Shown piece by piece: positions 20,087 to 31,917 of a DNA stretch of 64,000 nt. Source of the stretch: Oncomelania hupensis (Eukaryota > Mollusca > Gastropoda > Littorinimorpha > Pomatiopsidae); NCBI GenBank assembly GCA_036898135.1, contig CM072522.1:29726435-29790434 (forward strand), in the 5' to 3' direction. The position numbers and the translations under genes were made by a program. Below the pieces are notes generated by a model. It was not told the DNA's origin. It was given only the letters and a program-made list of their open reading frames with translations, and made no database searches. How positions within the stretch are numbered: position 1 is the first letter of the stretch; every line of letters begins with the position of its first letter.

Positions 20087-21935
20087 CTTGTCCAAGAAGG
20101 CAGCGAGGTAGTAGTGTTGCCATTCTTGTCTTGAACCGAGCGCTGAATGAGTCCACAATTGCCTCTGGGTTTACATGAATCTGTCTCTGCAGAGGGCCAG
20201 TCCATTCAGACGCTTTTCACTCATGGTCGATCTCAGGCAGGACTTCAGGAGCCTTAGACTGCTAATGGCTCTCTCACAGGACGCCGTGGTGACAGGTAGA
20301 GAAGCAACTAACATGAGCATGACATAAATGTTCGGAAAGAACAATGAACTGCACTGCTGCAAAGATGCAGTAACAGTTGAAGGAATCGCCTGCTGTTTGT
20401 CTGCTGCTGTCCTCCACTTAACACACCAGCGGTGGAATTCTGCTAAGGTATCATGAGGGCTGGGCAAGTCGGACTCCCACAACTCTATTAGGCGTCTGAT
20501 GCCCTCAGGAAGCTGATGCTGTGGGCTGTCAATACGGGCAGCTTGGTCTGCCACAAGCTTGAGCCCACCATGCGCCACTTCAGAGTTCCGGAACCGGCTA
20601 CTGAACTCTGACAATAAGTGGTCCAGGAAAGGCACGGCGATGCTTCATCTGAAGTATTCCTGTGCTGTGTCTGCAGGCTGGCTTGGCCTCTGTGTCTGTC
20701 TGTTGACTATTCTTTGCATTGTCACTTGTTCATTGATGCTTTATTCAAGTGTCTCAGCCTCGATGAACCAGACTGCGAATGTGTCCTCCAGGTCAGCGCG
20801 AATGTCGCTCAGTGCAGTGGCCACTTCTTCAACGTGTGTATATGCTTCGATTATGTCCCTTGTTTTCTTTTGAAGACTCACTGACAAGGGTTTGATGTAT
20901 CTTAGGCAGTTTCTTGTGGTGACAAATGAAACCAAGAACTCGCTGCTTGAGATTGCTACCCTCAGACCTCGACACTTTGTCAGTGTATCACTGTCCCACT
21001 CACTGTCCCCAGTTTCCATGGCAGTCAGGCACTGGTGCACATAGACAAAGAGATCTGTCAGCGTCTCAAACGAACTGTGGGTTTCAATCCACCTCGTACG
21101 GCATAGGTCTACCAGCTTTTGCTTTCTGGTGACGTCACAACCATCCAGAATGTGCTCAGGCGCCTTTGCCTCTTTGGTGAGCGCAAGAGGGCAACCTCTC
21201 TCATAGTGCCATACATGTTTCTGATGCTATGCACAGCACAAGCTTTGACGATACAGAGACTAAGGCAGTGGGCAGCACAATGGAAGTAAATGGCCTTTTG
21301 GTTCAGCTGCATAATCCTTGCTTGCAAGCCTTTGTACTTGCCTGCCATGTTTCCTCGAAGATCATCCACCTTAAGACCCCAGGTTCGAAGACAGCAAAGG
21401 ATCTTCTCGGTCAGCGCCTCCCCTGTTATTTGTTCGCATGGCACAAAAGCTATGGACTCTTCTCTTATGCTGTTGGTGGTGTCCACAAAGCGCAGGATAA
21501 CAGCAAGTTGCTTCCAGTTAGATACATCCATCACTTCGTCAGCCAAAATGGAGAACTGCTTTGCCTCTTTCACTTCGGCCAAAAGTTTATCTCGGATGTA
21601 ATCACCGATCAGCCCGATTATGTTATATTGAGTAGTCTTGCTGACGTACGTGGGATGACCATTATCTTCAGTACTGGACTCCAGATGTTTTTGGAGAACC
21701 ATGTCTCCCGACTGGATACGGAATTGAATGGCGTTGAAGTTGCTTTGACTGCGAGTGTCAGACTCACTATTTTCGTTTACGAGTCCATCATCCCTGTGTC
21801 CTCGCAAAGGAAGGCCTTGCCTACCGCAGAGAACCACAGTCTCAATAATGCTGCGTAAAACAGCTCTGTTGTCCTTGATCCTCTGAATACTCGTTTGGTT
21901 CACCTGAACATCGATTGTTTTTGTTGGATTCTTGA
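20087..21935 (-). pseudogene. hAT-type transposase with DUF4371 (ZMYM1/P52rIPK-like), decayed
   Basis: Minus-strand pieces in order. 21109-21903 is the DUF4371-like region (TVVLCGRQGLPLRGHRDDG, FSILADEVMDVSNWKQL, CAAHCLSLCIVKAC). 20741-21040 is the middle region. 20171-20635 is the hAT C-terminal dimerisation domain (LPVTTASCERAISSLRLLKS, LNGLALC). An expected ending (IHVNPEAIVDSF) follows in another frame to about 20087. Frameshifts near 21110, 20650 and 20190 break the gene. The frame extends upstream to a possible acceptor at about 21935. This family acts as an RNase H-fold transposase, and many animal copies are annotated as zinc finger MYM-type 1-like. Terminal repeats were not identified. 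Confidence 0.8.
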
Positions 21936-22985
21936 TGCCAAGGGGGAAAAAAGAAAAATGAGCAGCAACTGTTTGTCTTCAACTTCCCTTCATGGATAAA
22001 CATTTTATATTGCAAGAAATACCTGTAGATCAAAATCTGATGAATAAAAAAAACAACTAATTTGGAGGTACATGAAACTGTGTGGTGTGTGAGAATTAAT
22101 AATTTTTTTCTCTTCTTTCTTCTCCTTTTCTCCCTCCTTTACTTTTTAATTTTTTTTTTTGGACCGCCAGGGGGGGTGTGCACGTGCACAAGAACAAGAT
22201 CCGCCCCTGTAAATCCATTAGCACAGTCAAGCATCACAATAATAATTTCTATTGTTACCAGGGCTCCCCTCATTTCGCCGAGATCGGGCGTAATCACGCC
22301 TTAGACCCTCAAAATTATGCCTTAGAAGCGCCTTTTAGGCGTCAGAAGTACGTTTTCAATGTTACAATTAGAGCTGAAAACACCCCTAAAAAAACTTATC
22401 GACGGCTTGAGAAGATCATGAACGCTATGTTAAGCGAGGCAAAAATGCTTTTTTTTTCCGAGCGAATGTCCGAGTGAAGAGTGTTTACTATTTCGGGTAG
22501 AATCGTATCTAAATTTAGCACACCACCAACTGAAAAGTTAGCTAGAAGTTCATTAATAACAAAGCTTCTAATTCGTAGCGTTTTGCTTTAAAAAATAATA
22601 TCATACAGATTGTTTAAATTTTAAAAAAAAAGTGAGTGACGTATGTTTGTGACGCATTTTATGCAGTAGTTACTTCCCTTGTTTCACTATAAAATCATCA
22701 ATCATTGTTTGTCCATTGTCCTCCCCCCCCCCCCCTCCCACCGTCCTCACACAACACTTAAAATGTTTAAGACGGAGTGAAAAAAAAATCCTTAAAATTG
22801 TAAAATGGAAGTGCGCCCATTCCTTAGATTTATTGCAAATGGAGAGCCCTGAAAACAATTTACCCATAAATAAAGACCAAATTTGAAACACGCATGCACT
22901 CTCCTCACTCAATAGTCAATACAATACTTTACCATCAAAACAACAAAGCTTAAAAACTGATCAAATGAAGTCAAAAATCATTGTT
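21936..22985. other. No gene seen
   Basis: About 1 kb without coding evidence. It contains the 12-bp palindrome GTGCACGTGCAC (22177-22188), a C-run at 22724-22735 and GCCTTAGA/GCGCCTTTTAGGCG blocks at 22280-22340 that look repeat-derived. Confidence 0.5.
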
Positions 22986-22989
22986 TTCA

Positions 22990-23144
22990 GAGGTGGGAGG
23001 ACAACATTCGAAAATGGACTGGCTTAACACTGAGCGAAGCCGTGAAGGTTGCTGAGGCCAGGGAATGATGGGGTACCCTGGTTAAACGATCATCTGTGGT
23101 GCCCCAACGATCTTCGAGTTACGGGATAGGATAGGATAGGATAG
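22990..23144 (+). mobile_element. RTE LINE 3'-end fragment with GGATA tail
   Basis: Matches the last ~140 bp of the RTE element seen at 8523 (GGGAGGACAACATTCG, AACGATCATCTGTGG, CTTCGAGTTACGGG). It ends in GATAG/GGATA pentamers at 23126-23144. It is strongly 5'-truncated. Confidence 0.8.
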
Positions 23145-23299
23145 GACCATAAAACTAGATTAGGAATAGTTATGTAGGTTTAGGATTGAGTTTCCTGTGT
23201 GTAACCTCTTTTTTGCATATATAAGAGATTTCAATTCAGTTAGTACAGATGCATAAAGTCAATGCAATGCAACAGCGGAAGAACTATGGTGTTGCTTAC

Positions 23300-24265
23300 C
23301 AAACCTCTTCATCATTTCATAGTTCTCCCTGATGGACCGGTAGCGAGTTTTCTCCATTTCGCTTATGGACTCCCATTGCTCTTTCGTGAAAAACTCCTCA
23401 ATCGAGTTTGGTACAACAAGGTTGCTAAAGTCCGGAGTTTCCTGAAAATTAGAAACAAATGGAGCTGATTTAAACTCAAATAAGAATTCACCCAAAATCG
23501 CCTGAGAATACGTTTCTCCTAGCCACAAAAATGTAATAGATAGCTGATTGTTATGATTCATGTAATAGATAGCTGATTATTATGATTCGTTTGTAATAGA
23601 TACCTGATTGTTATGATTCAGTACGCTGGACCCTATAAACACTGATTATCTATCTATGTTATTATTCATGTAATAGATACCTGATTATTGTGATTCGTTT
23701 ATTCACAAAGTGAAATGGAAGCACCATCCACCTTCATATAGAACTATACTGATTACAAAACACAGACGAATACTGTGGTGAATAGCACTGTGAGAGACGG
23801 AGGGGGAAGGGAGGGAGGGCTGAAAGAGCCGCTCACCCCTCCTACTTCTCCTCTCCTTGCAATAAAATAATCAAAGAACAAAGACCCTCGAATTTTCTAA
23901 AGATGCGTGATCCAAACATAGGGCTTTTATTCATCCAATAGAAATTTGAAGCTGTCCGTTTCCAACCACATTTTTGTTCTATCAAGCGCACCGCATATTG
24001 CCTGGATAGAACAATGCTGTACAAATGTCTCAAAATCATTTTTTAAAAAAAGAAAGAAAACAAATCAAGAAAGATATGTGTTACTTCGCAAAGTTGATCA
24101 ATCATCAATATCACGGAAATGAGGTCCAATGTCAGCGGACCATAACTTTCAGTCTCGAGAAATCGGGAGCCACTGGCGTACATGGTGATAAACAGCTTTG
24201 TATCGATGTATATTGTCACCAAATCTACTCACCAGATTGCAATCTTTCAGCTTGGAAAGGGCCAT
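23300..24265 (-). CDS. PRDM9-like KRAB domain gene, first two coding exons
   Basis: Exon 1 (24233-24265) encodes MALSKLKDCNL after a good start context (GAAGATGG) and ends at donor CTGGTGAGTA. Exon 2 (23300-23441) begins after acceptor TTTCTAATTTTCAG and ends at donor TTTGGTAAGC. The join is in frame (phase 0) and exon 2 ends in phase 1. Exon 2 encodes a KRAB-related domain of the PRDM7/9 and SSX type: FFTKEQWESISEMEKTRYR, then NYEMMKRFG. In that family this N-terminal domain precedes SSXRD, PR/SET and zinc fingers in a meiotic histone methyltransferase. Those exons would lie below 23300 and were not found; a decayed hAT element sits there. An unusually complete exon with intact splice sites argues for a live gene. 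A KRAB-only paralogue is possible. Confidence 0.65.
23531..23700. repeat. 31-bp tandem repeat, four degenerate units
   Basis: TGTAATAGATAGCTGATTGT or close variants recur at about 23532, 23562, 23592 and 23668. They are interrupted by a short TAAC-family-like GCTGGACCCTATAAACA piece. The array lies in the first intron of the KRAB-type gene. Confidence 0.7.
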
Positions 24266-24829
24266 CTTCAGCAGACAGTTTACACAGTATCACCAATGAC
24301 AGGTAGAACAATCTTTGGTATGATGTAGGCCCCGGCAGGTCGATGTAGTTTTCTGCACATGCAGTTTACAACTATTTTATTATGACATCCAAACAAAACA
24401 AATTTGGCCAAACGACAGTGGATGGATTGAAAATAACAGTTGCACTTTTAGTTCCATTGAATTTTGATATCGTACTTACAAAACCAATCGGCAATTCTGA
24501 AATTTTCAACAACGCGAAAACACATCAGTTTATACGCAGACGACATTTTGCAGACGACACTTTCATGCGCATGCGCAAAGTAGGGCTAACTCTCAAAGTT
24601 GTTGCGCGCACTGCGTTCAAAGCAGTAAGTGGGCAACGTTCGAATAAATTGTTTTATGTTCTTGTCGAAATGTTTGTGACGTTAGTTGCACCATAATTCC
24701 TAGACCTAATTATTTATTATGTCTGAGTTTATGAATGTCATTATTTTCAAAACCTTGTTTGGTCGATGACATATTTGTGGCTACATACTTCTGCACTTTT
24801 GAAGAGGTGAAGAGAAGTGAAGTGAAGAG

Positions 24830-25045
24830 AAGAAGAGATGGGAGGACAACATTGGAGAATAGACTGGTTTGACACTGAGCGAAGCTATGAGGGTTGCTGA
24901 GGACAGAGAAAGATGGAGTACGCTGGTTAAACGATCATCTGTGGTGCCCCAACGACAGAGAAAGATGGAGTTACAGTACGCTGGTTAAACGATCATCTGT
25001 ATTGCCCCAACGACCTTCGAGTTACGGGATAGGATAGAATATGAC
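24830..25045 (+). mobile_element. RTE LINE 3'-end fragment with internal duplication
   Basis: The same 3' end as 22990-23144. A ~55-bp segment (GAGAAAGATGGAG...CCCCAACGA) is present twice. It ends in GGGATAGGATAG. Confidence 0.8.
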
Positions 25046-25665
25046 TTTTACACACAGGAGTGATGTTAAAACAGAATAATATTGGCCTTATTCTGAAATG
25101 GGAGGTAACTCGTCTTTTTGCTTTGTTTTTAGTTACCTGGGGTTATCCCGGCGGACGTCATCATGAGCATGTCGTCTCAGAACACCAGGAAAGCACAGGC
25201 GTATTAACCAACAAGAATGGGACTTGGGAGAGAATTAGTGGACCTTCCGCAGGGAAAAAAAAAAGTATTACTATAATAAGATAATAATATGAACCGTCTG
25301 CAAACTATCGTCTGCTTACACAATCCGCTGTCAATGTATGATAATGCAATGCCGTCGGAACCGTAAGGGGTAAAGGATGGATGGAGGAGGAGAGGAAGTA
25401 GGGAGGGGGGAGGGGAGGAGGTTTTGTTGTAAATAGAAGACACGTACCATTTGTCTGAAAGGATCTAGGAGTGTTAAAAGGAATGGCATTAGCAAAACAG
25501 ATTCTTTGGAACATTATTTGTATAAATAAAGACCAACAAGCTATAGTTCTACTTTTCAACCTGAAACCCTACACAATCTGCCAGAAGGAAGGCGCAGCTA
25601 GCGGTCCTCATCGCGCAGTGCCAAACCCCACCCCTATTCGGCCAATCCCACACCACGCGCTGATC

Positions 25666-25970
25666 CTATCCTATCCTATAACTCAGAGGTCGTAGGGGCT
25701 CCACAGATGATCGTTTAACCAGCGTACTCCATCTTTCTCTGTACTCCATTTTTCTCTGTCCTCAGCAACCCTGATGGCTTCGCTCAGTGTCAAACCAGTC
25801 CCTTCTCGAATGTTGTCCTCCCACCTCTTTTTCGGTCTCCCTCTTCTTCTACCTCCTTGCACTGTGCCTTGCAGGATGGTCTTTGCAAGGCTTGATGATC
25901 TGGTGACGTGGCCATACCATTCGGAGTTTCCGTTTCTTCACCGCTGTGAGCAGGTCATCGTGTTGTCCAT
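25666..25970 (-). mobile_element. 5'-truncated RTE LINE insertion with 10-bp TSD
   Basis: The last ~290 bp of the RTE coding end and its AGGAT tail on the minus strand. CGCGCTGATC is present on both sides (25656-25665 and 25971-25980). Residues of the form RRRGRPKKRWEDNI are recognisable. It is dead because of truncation. Confidence 0.85.
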
Positions 25971-26035
25971 CGCGCTGATCAATGCTAAAGAAAAAGAGGA
26001 GGAGGAGGAGGAGAAAGACAGAGAAGAAGGAGACA

Positions 26036-26243
26036 GACAGACACACATACAGTCACACATACAGACACACACACAGTCACACATACAGACACACATACAG
26101 ACACACATACAGACACACATACAGTCACACATACAAACACACATACAGACACACATACAGTCACACATACAGTCACACATACAGTCGCACATACAGACAC
26201 ACATACAGAAATACATACAGACACACACACAGTCACACATACT
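26036..26243. repeat. ACACATACAG minisatellite
   Basis: About twenty 10-bp units of ACACATACAG/TCACACATAC type. It produces spurious frames on both strands. The LTR at 26248 abuts its end. Confidence 0.93.
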
Positions 26244-26247
26244 GTGA

Positions 26248-26960
26248 TGTTCCTGTGTGTGTGTTAACAGGCATACATATTGAGTCGACACCTTGTATTG
26301 CAGTTCTGTGTTTTATTCCTTAGTCCACAGATGCGTATGAAGTTATGAACTGTCGGCCATTCGCGTGTGTCTGGCGAGTTACTTCCCTTGATGATTATTA
26401 CTCTAGTTATTTCCCTTGGGTGGGCGTTCCCCATAACTCGCTAGGCTAGGCCTATTATGAAAGGACACTACATTCCTCCTCAACTTCAAATACATGCTTT
26501 CCTAGCATAAAACAATAATAACTGGACACCGAAATGACAATTTCAAATAAATGCTTTCCTAGCATAAAACTGGACATTAAAATTACAATTTCATTACACT
26601 TTATTCATTTCAGCTTTGAACATGTACACAATGTAATGTTTATTTATGCTGTCATTACACATTCAAATATTTGAAAAAATAAAATCTTTGATTGTCATTT
26701 CAAAAATAAAATACTTTCTAGGCTATATCCAAATAACTTGTCTTCAGTGATTTCACTCATACATTTTCTGTTTGTTCCTGCGCTCAAGTCTTTTTGTTGA
26801 TGCATTACACTTGCTGAAACTTAAATATTTTCTCGCCCAACTAACTGAGGTTAACACAAAATTTAGTAGCTTCATAACACTTCACATCTCGAAGGTCTGC
26901 AAAACTAAACTAGACTACAATTGTAAGCAATTACAGGGCTATACAATTATACCCTGAACA
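26248..26960 (-). mobile_element. 3' LTR of the K02A2.6-type Gypsy element
   Basis: Bounded by TGTTC...GAACA (26248 and 26960). It is preceded on the minus strand by a polypurine-like GGCGAAAAAAAA. An AATAAA polyadenylation signal is seen in minus-strand sense near 26310. It contains a partial internal duplication (AAATGCTTTCCTAGCATAAAAC). No matching 5' LTR is present, because the element is truncated upstream at about 30575. Confidence 0.75.
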
Positions 26961-27033
26961 TTTTTTTTCGCCAAGGCCGAGTCTAACAATGAACAAGATT
27001 TAAGACAACACAAAGTCTAACAATGAACAAGAT

Positions 27034-30000
27034 TTAAGACAACACAAAGTCTTTAAATTTGTCTGGCATGTTCCTGATTCTTGTGGGATTTCTTCGCACT
27101 TCATGCATAGGACTTGGTTGTTGCACTTCAAGTTCACGTCCTGTTCTTGGAGGAGTGTTCATCACTAGTATTGGAGGATTATGCATAGTCTTTTCCTCAT
27201 CTTCTTCCTCTTAATCTTCAGACAAATTGTGCATTTCACCATGAAGTGGTTTGAAGTGTGAAGAATTTCTGGTGATTGTGTGTGTGCCACGCTGTGCTGT
27301 GATCATGCTACCTTTCTTTTCTGTGACTATGTAGGGTTTGGGGCTGTATGGGGGAGTAAGCTTGTTAAGTTTGAGTTGTTTCACAAGTACTTGATCTCCT
27401 TGTATGAGTGTGGATGTTTGAGTGTGTCTGGTCTGGTCTGCATACAGCTTCATCTTGGCTTTGCTTGCTGCATCATTTTGTGTGATTGTGTCATGTAGAG
27501 ATTGTTGTTTGTTTGTGGTGGTGTGAGGAAGGTCTGGTAGACCTATGTTCATTTTTCTCCCAGTTAAGGCTTCAAAGGGTGATATCTTAGTCGCAGAGTG
27601 TGGTGTAGCCCTGTACTGTCGGAGAAAGTGTGGGAGTTTGTTTTTCCAGTTGTGGTTTTCTGAGGTTGATGTTCGGATGTATTTGTTGAGTGTTTGCATG
27701 AATCTCTCAACTTCTCCATTTGCCTCTGGATGTAGTGGTGTGATTTTGCGATGTTTGAAACCATATTGTTGTGCAAACTCTCTGAATTCTTGACCAGAGA
27801 ATGGGGGTCCATTGTCTGTTTTGACAATTTTAGGAATGCCTTGTCTTGAGAATATGGTGTCAAGCTTGGGTATGACAGTTTTGGCTGAGGTAGAATGAAC
27901 TATTTCTATTTCAGGATATCTGCTATAGTCATCTATCATCACTAGCAGGTATTCTCCCGAGGGAAAAGGGCCAGTAAAATCAAGCGAGACTTCACTCCAG
28001 GGGGATGCTGGTGTGGGAGTGGCAATGATTGGTTCACGAGAATTAGGATTGCCTGGGTATGAAGCTTGGCAGGGTATGCATGCTTTGACCGTATCTTCCA
28101 CCATCTTGTCTATGCCTGCAAACCAAGTCTTCTCCCTTATCAATTGCTTTGTTCGCACAATTCCCTGATGTGTGGAATGAGCAATTTCAACAGCTCTGTG
28201 TTGAAGATTTTGGGGAATGATGACTCTATGATCCCTGAGAACAATACCATCTGTTACTGATAGCTCATCTCTGAATCTGGCATACTCAGAGATATCGGGG
28301 TCATCCCACCTTCCTGACTGGATGGAAGCCATGACTTTTTGTAGTTTGCTGTCTACGCTGGTAGACTGTCTGACTTCTTCAATGGTCATGGACTTGGGAA
28401 TTGCATTGATTGCGACATAGTTGATGTAATCTTCTACATCACTGTCAACAGGAGGTTTGCCTTGAGGATGCCGACTAATGTAATCAGCAGGGTTGAGCTC
28501 GTCCTTACCAGGGCAGTACTCAAGTTGCAGATTGTAGGGCATAAGCCTAAGTCGCCAGCGCTCGATTCTGGCTGTTGTAGGTTTCTGACTTGCCATGATC
28601 CCTAACAACGGTTTGTGATCTGTGATCACTGTGAAGTCTGATCCAAACAAATAGAGATGGAAATGTTCTACTCCGAACACTACAGCTAGCATTTCTCTGT
28701 CTGTTTGCGAGTACCTTTGTTCTGTATCTGTGAGCGATCTGCTTGCGTAGCAAATGGGTTTGCCTTCCTGAACCAAGATTGTTCCAAGTCCTACAGGACT
28801 GGCATCAACAATTATCTCTGTGTGCTTGTCTGGATCAAAGTATGACATGACCTGAGCTCCTGTGAGAGCTTGTTTGAGTTTGTTGAATGCGTTTTGTTGT
28901 TCTGTATGCTACTGCCATGTCGTGTCTTTCTTTGTGAGTCTGCGCAAAGGTTCGGTGAGAGTTGAGTAGCCCGGAATGAATCTTGCGACATATTGTGTCA
29001 TGCCTAAAAATGATCTGAGTTCTGTGACATTTGTGGGGTTGGGTGTCTGTGTTATTGTTTGTATTTTGTCAGGGTCTGGTTTCACGCCATCTGCGCTGAA
29101 AATGTGACCATAGAATTTGAGCTGCGAGGCTGAGAAAATGCATTTCTCTTTGTTGAGTTTTGCTCCATTTTCACTCAATTTCCTCAGTGTTGCATGTAGG
29201 GCTTGGTCATGACTTGCTTGATCTTTGCCATGTATAATGATGTCATCTGAGAGATTCTTTGCTCCCGGAATGTCTGCGAGCAATTCAGCAATTGCATTTT
29301 GAAATATTTCTGCAGCTGCATTGACTCCGAATAAGAGTCGTTTGTATCGTCGAAGTCCGACGTGAGTAGCAAAGGTTGTGATGTACCGGCTTGATTCAGC
29401 GAGTTCAAGTTGATGGTAGGCATTGCTCATGTCTAGCTTACTGAAGACTGTGGAGCCGTTAAGGTCATCTAGTGTAGGGATAGGGTGTTTCTCCCTCTTT
29501 ATCGCTTTGTTGGCTTCGCGCATATCTATGCAGACTCTGACTCCACCATCTTTCTTTGGGACAACCACGATCGGGCTGACCCAGGGAGTAGGACCTTCAA
29601 CTTTCTCGATAATGTCGAGTTGTTCAAGTCGTTGGATTTCTTTTTCGACGTCATGTCGAACGTGAAAAGGAATGCGCCGTTCCTTTTGAGTGACTGGCTG
29701 TACGCCTGTGTCGACGTGAAGAGTGATTTTCTTGTGTTTGAGTTTTCCTATTTCCCCTGTCTGAAAAAGTTCTGGGAATTCTTCACAGACTGGGATGGAT
29801 GTGGACAATGTGTACTGAATGAGTTTTAGCTCTTGGGAAGTTGTGTTGCTGAGCAAGTTGCATTTTGGCTCGGTGTCAGTGTTACCCATGACATAGACCT
29901 TGGTGGAGATCTTTTCTCCGTTACATTGTAAGTCTGTCTTGAAATGACCTATCACAGGTAGTGTCTTGTTTGTGCCGTATGCAAAGATGTTGGGACATTT

Positions 30001-30575
30001 CTTTTCTAGCTCTGGAAAACCCAGTGATTTGTACGTGTTGTATCCAATTATGTTCACTGTGGCACCTGTGTCTACAAGAAATTTGACTTCTTTGTTGTGC
30101 ATGCGTGTTGTGACTGTAGGTGCGTGTTTGAAGACCGTGTGTGTTCCATATACGTATTCATCATCTGTATCATCTGTATCCTCTGTGTGTTGTTGCTGCG
30201 TATGTGTGTCTAAGGCAGATTGTGACTTGTCAGTTTGACGTCTATCAACTTCTCTCTCTTGCATGAAGCTGGAAGTTTGCGTTTGTTGATAATCGCTGAA
30301 TGCATGTTCGTCTTTCTTGTTCTGTTTTGTGTCTTTTTGTTCCTTCTCTTCCTTGTGAATCATGAATACTTCTTCATCTGAGTTTTCGTGTGTGTCATGA
30401 TCTTCTAGTTCTACTTGCCTGACGCTTTGTTTGCCTTTTGATCTGCAAACTTTTGCAAAGTGATTCATTTTGTGGCATGCTGCACACTCTTAGTCTTTAC
30501 CTTTAGCGGGGCATGTTTGTGCATGAGGATATGTACCTCCACAATAAATACATTGTGTGTTTCTGCTTCGATCAT
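27034..30575 (-). pseudogene. Ty3/Gypsy Gag-Pol (K02A2.6-like), interrupted by stops
   Basis: Minus strand, one frame throughout. Order: two zinc knuckles (CIYCGGTYPHAQTC and CAACHKMNHFAKVC), aspartic protease (FLVDTGATVNII, near 30090), RT (FSKLDMSNAYHQLEL; the catalytic box reads LSDDIII instead of YxDD, near 29250), RNase H (IIVDASPVGLGTILVQ; TDHKPL), integrase zinc finger and DDE core (VSLDFTGPF; KTDNGPPFS; HPEANGEVERF), and a C-terminal tail ending at 27034-27036. In-frame stops sit between the knuckles (about 30489), between RT and RNase H (TAG near 28907, probably from CAG) and near 27211. The gag N-terminus and 5' LTR are missing where a TAAC-family copy abuts. A 34-bp duplication (26981-27048) overlaps the last codons. 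The order is the conventional PR-RT-RH-INT. Confidence 0.9.
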
Positions 30576-30576
30576 T

Positions 30577-31213
30577 TTTTTATACGGATCGAGGGTGAGT
30601 CCTCTTTCAACCTACCCCGATGGGGTGCCGGGGGTTTCAGTATAAATAGTATCCCCACTTTCTGGAAATTTAGTGCTTTAAATTCCCACTTTCGCTGTCA
30701 TTCTCATTTTTTCATTCTCTTCCTACTCTGTGCTATCAATCTACTATTCTATCTTCTTCTTTGCAAGACCAGTCACCTAACTTTTTTTTAAAAACTCTTC
30801 CGGGACAAAACTCCTCATTTGTGTGTGAAGTCTGTTGGATCAGCTTGGGAATATTGGACGCTTTCTGCCAAATGGCCACTGGGGCTTCCTATGATATTAT
30901 TTGGCAATGTAGGCATTTTATATGTATGTGTTTTGTTGATATTTTATAATGATGTTTATATTCTATTTTGTTTTCATAAACTGGGATTCGATAAATTAGA
31001 GTATAGCCTCAGCGTCCCTTATGTGGGATGTCTTTATTGTAAAGTGACCGGCTGGTGGATTGCCTTCAGTGTTACCACTAGGGTTGTTTCGGCAGATCTT
31101 TTATACAGATCAGGGGTGATTCCTCTGTCAGCGAAGTTGTGATCTTGATTTTGTGGTCCTGATTCAGCTCTTTGCAGTCTGCTGGACCCTGTAAGCAATG
31201 AATAACTAACTTA
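30577..31213 (+). repeat. TAAC family: fragment plus full-length copy
   Basis: 30577-30604 is a short 3'-part fragment (ATACGGATCGAGGGTGAGTCC). 30605-31213 is a full-length copy from GATGGGGTGCCGGGGGTTTC to GCAATGAATAACTAAC. It abuts the truncated gag of the Gypsy element. Confidence 0.8.
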
Positions 31214-31216
31214 CTA

Positions 31217-31675
31217 ACTTCTTTCCACCAAGTACTGGTCCTGATTTTGTGGTCCTGATTCGGCTGTTTGCAGTCAGCTAGACCATGCAAGCAATTAATA
31301 ACTAACTTCGTTGTTGGTGATGTGCTGGTTATAGGAAATGCCCAGAAGTTTTCTGTAGCACCTCATCTCCATGCTTTGTATTCTTCGTTGTATACACGAA
31401 CTTGAGAGGTCACGTGATGGTCAAGGTTATCCTAAGGTTATTGAATGTCAAGGTTCCCACCGTGCGGGTGCCGGGGATTTCAGTATTAGTATCTCACTTT
31501 TTGGAAATTTGAGTGCTTTAAATTCCCACTGTCGTTGTCTTCCTCATGTGTTCTTTCTCATTCCTACTCTGTTCTATTAATCTACTATACTTTCTTCGCT
31601 AGACCAGTCACCCACGTACCTTTTTTCTTGAAATCTCTTCTGGGACAAAACTCCTCACTTGTGTGAACTTTGGAA
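31217..31675 (+). repeat. TAAC/RTE chimera followed by a 5' TAAC fragment
   Basis: 31217-31445 repeats the chimera of 3850-4080 (TAAC 3' end, RTE fragment, GTCAAGGTTATCC). About 31452-31670 is a 5' TAAC segment to GGGACAAAACTCCTC. The matching order at 3850-4280 shows a shared larger repeat block. Confidence 0.7.
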
Positions 31676-31737
31676 CTTTGTCCCTTTATTAGCCAAACCA
31701 CATATAATTCCAAGCATGAAACAAGGCTCATAGCCCG

Positions 31738-31756
31738 GGGGGGGGGGGGGGGGGGC
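31738..31756 (+). repeat. Poly-G run
   Basis: About 19 consecutive G residues followed by more G-rich sequence. 31676-31915 shows no gene. Confidence 0.9.
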
Positions 31757-31917
31757 ATTTTAGCCAAAATAGGGGAAAAGGGGGTAGGGGGGATTACAGA
31801 CATTAAAAAACAATGAATGGCACAAAAAAGGCTGCTCCATAGGCATCACAAGAGAAACCTCTGAAATATCAAACACCCGTTTTAATGTTTACATTGGTTC
31901 AACAGGGAAAGAAAAAT

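Noticed and set aside
22177..22188. GTGCACGTGCAC palindrome as an E-box regulator
   Set aside because: A lone 12-bp palindrome in sequence without a nearby gene; no support for function.
24478..24620. Alternative first exon for the KRAB gene with donor TTTTGTAAGTAC
   Set aside because: Joining it directly to the KRAB exon creates a stop at the junction; it could only be an untranslated exon.
24382..24696. 104-codon plus-strand frame
   Set aside because: No domain, no splice context, opposite to the 5' region of the KRAB-type gene; treated as chance.
25938..26323. Cys/Val- and His/Thr-rich frames
   Set aside because: Translations of the ACACATACAG minisatellite.
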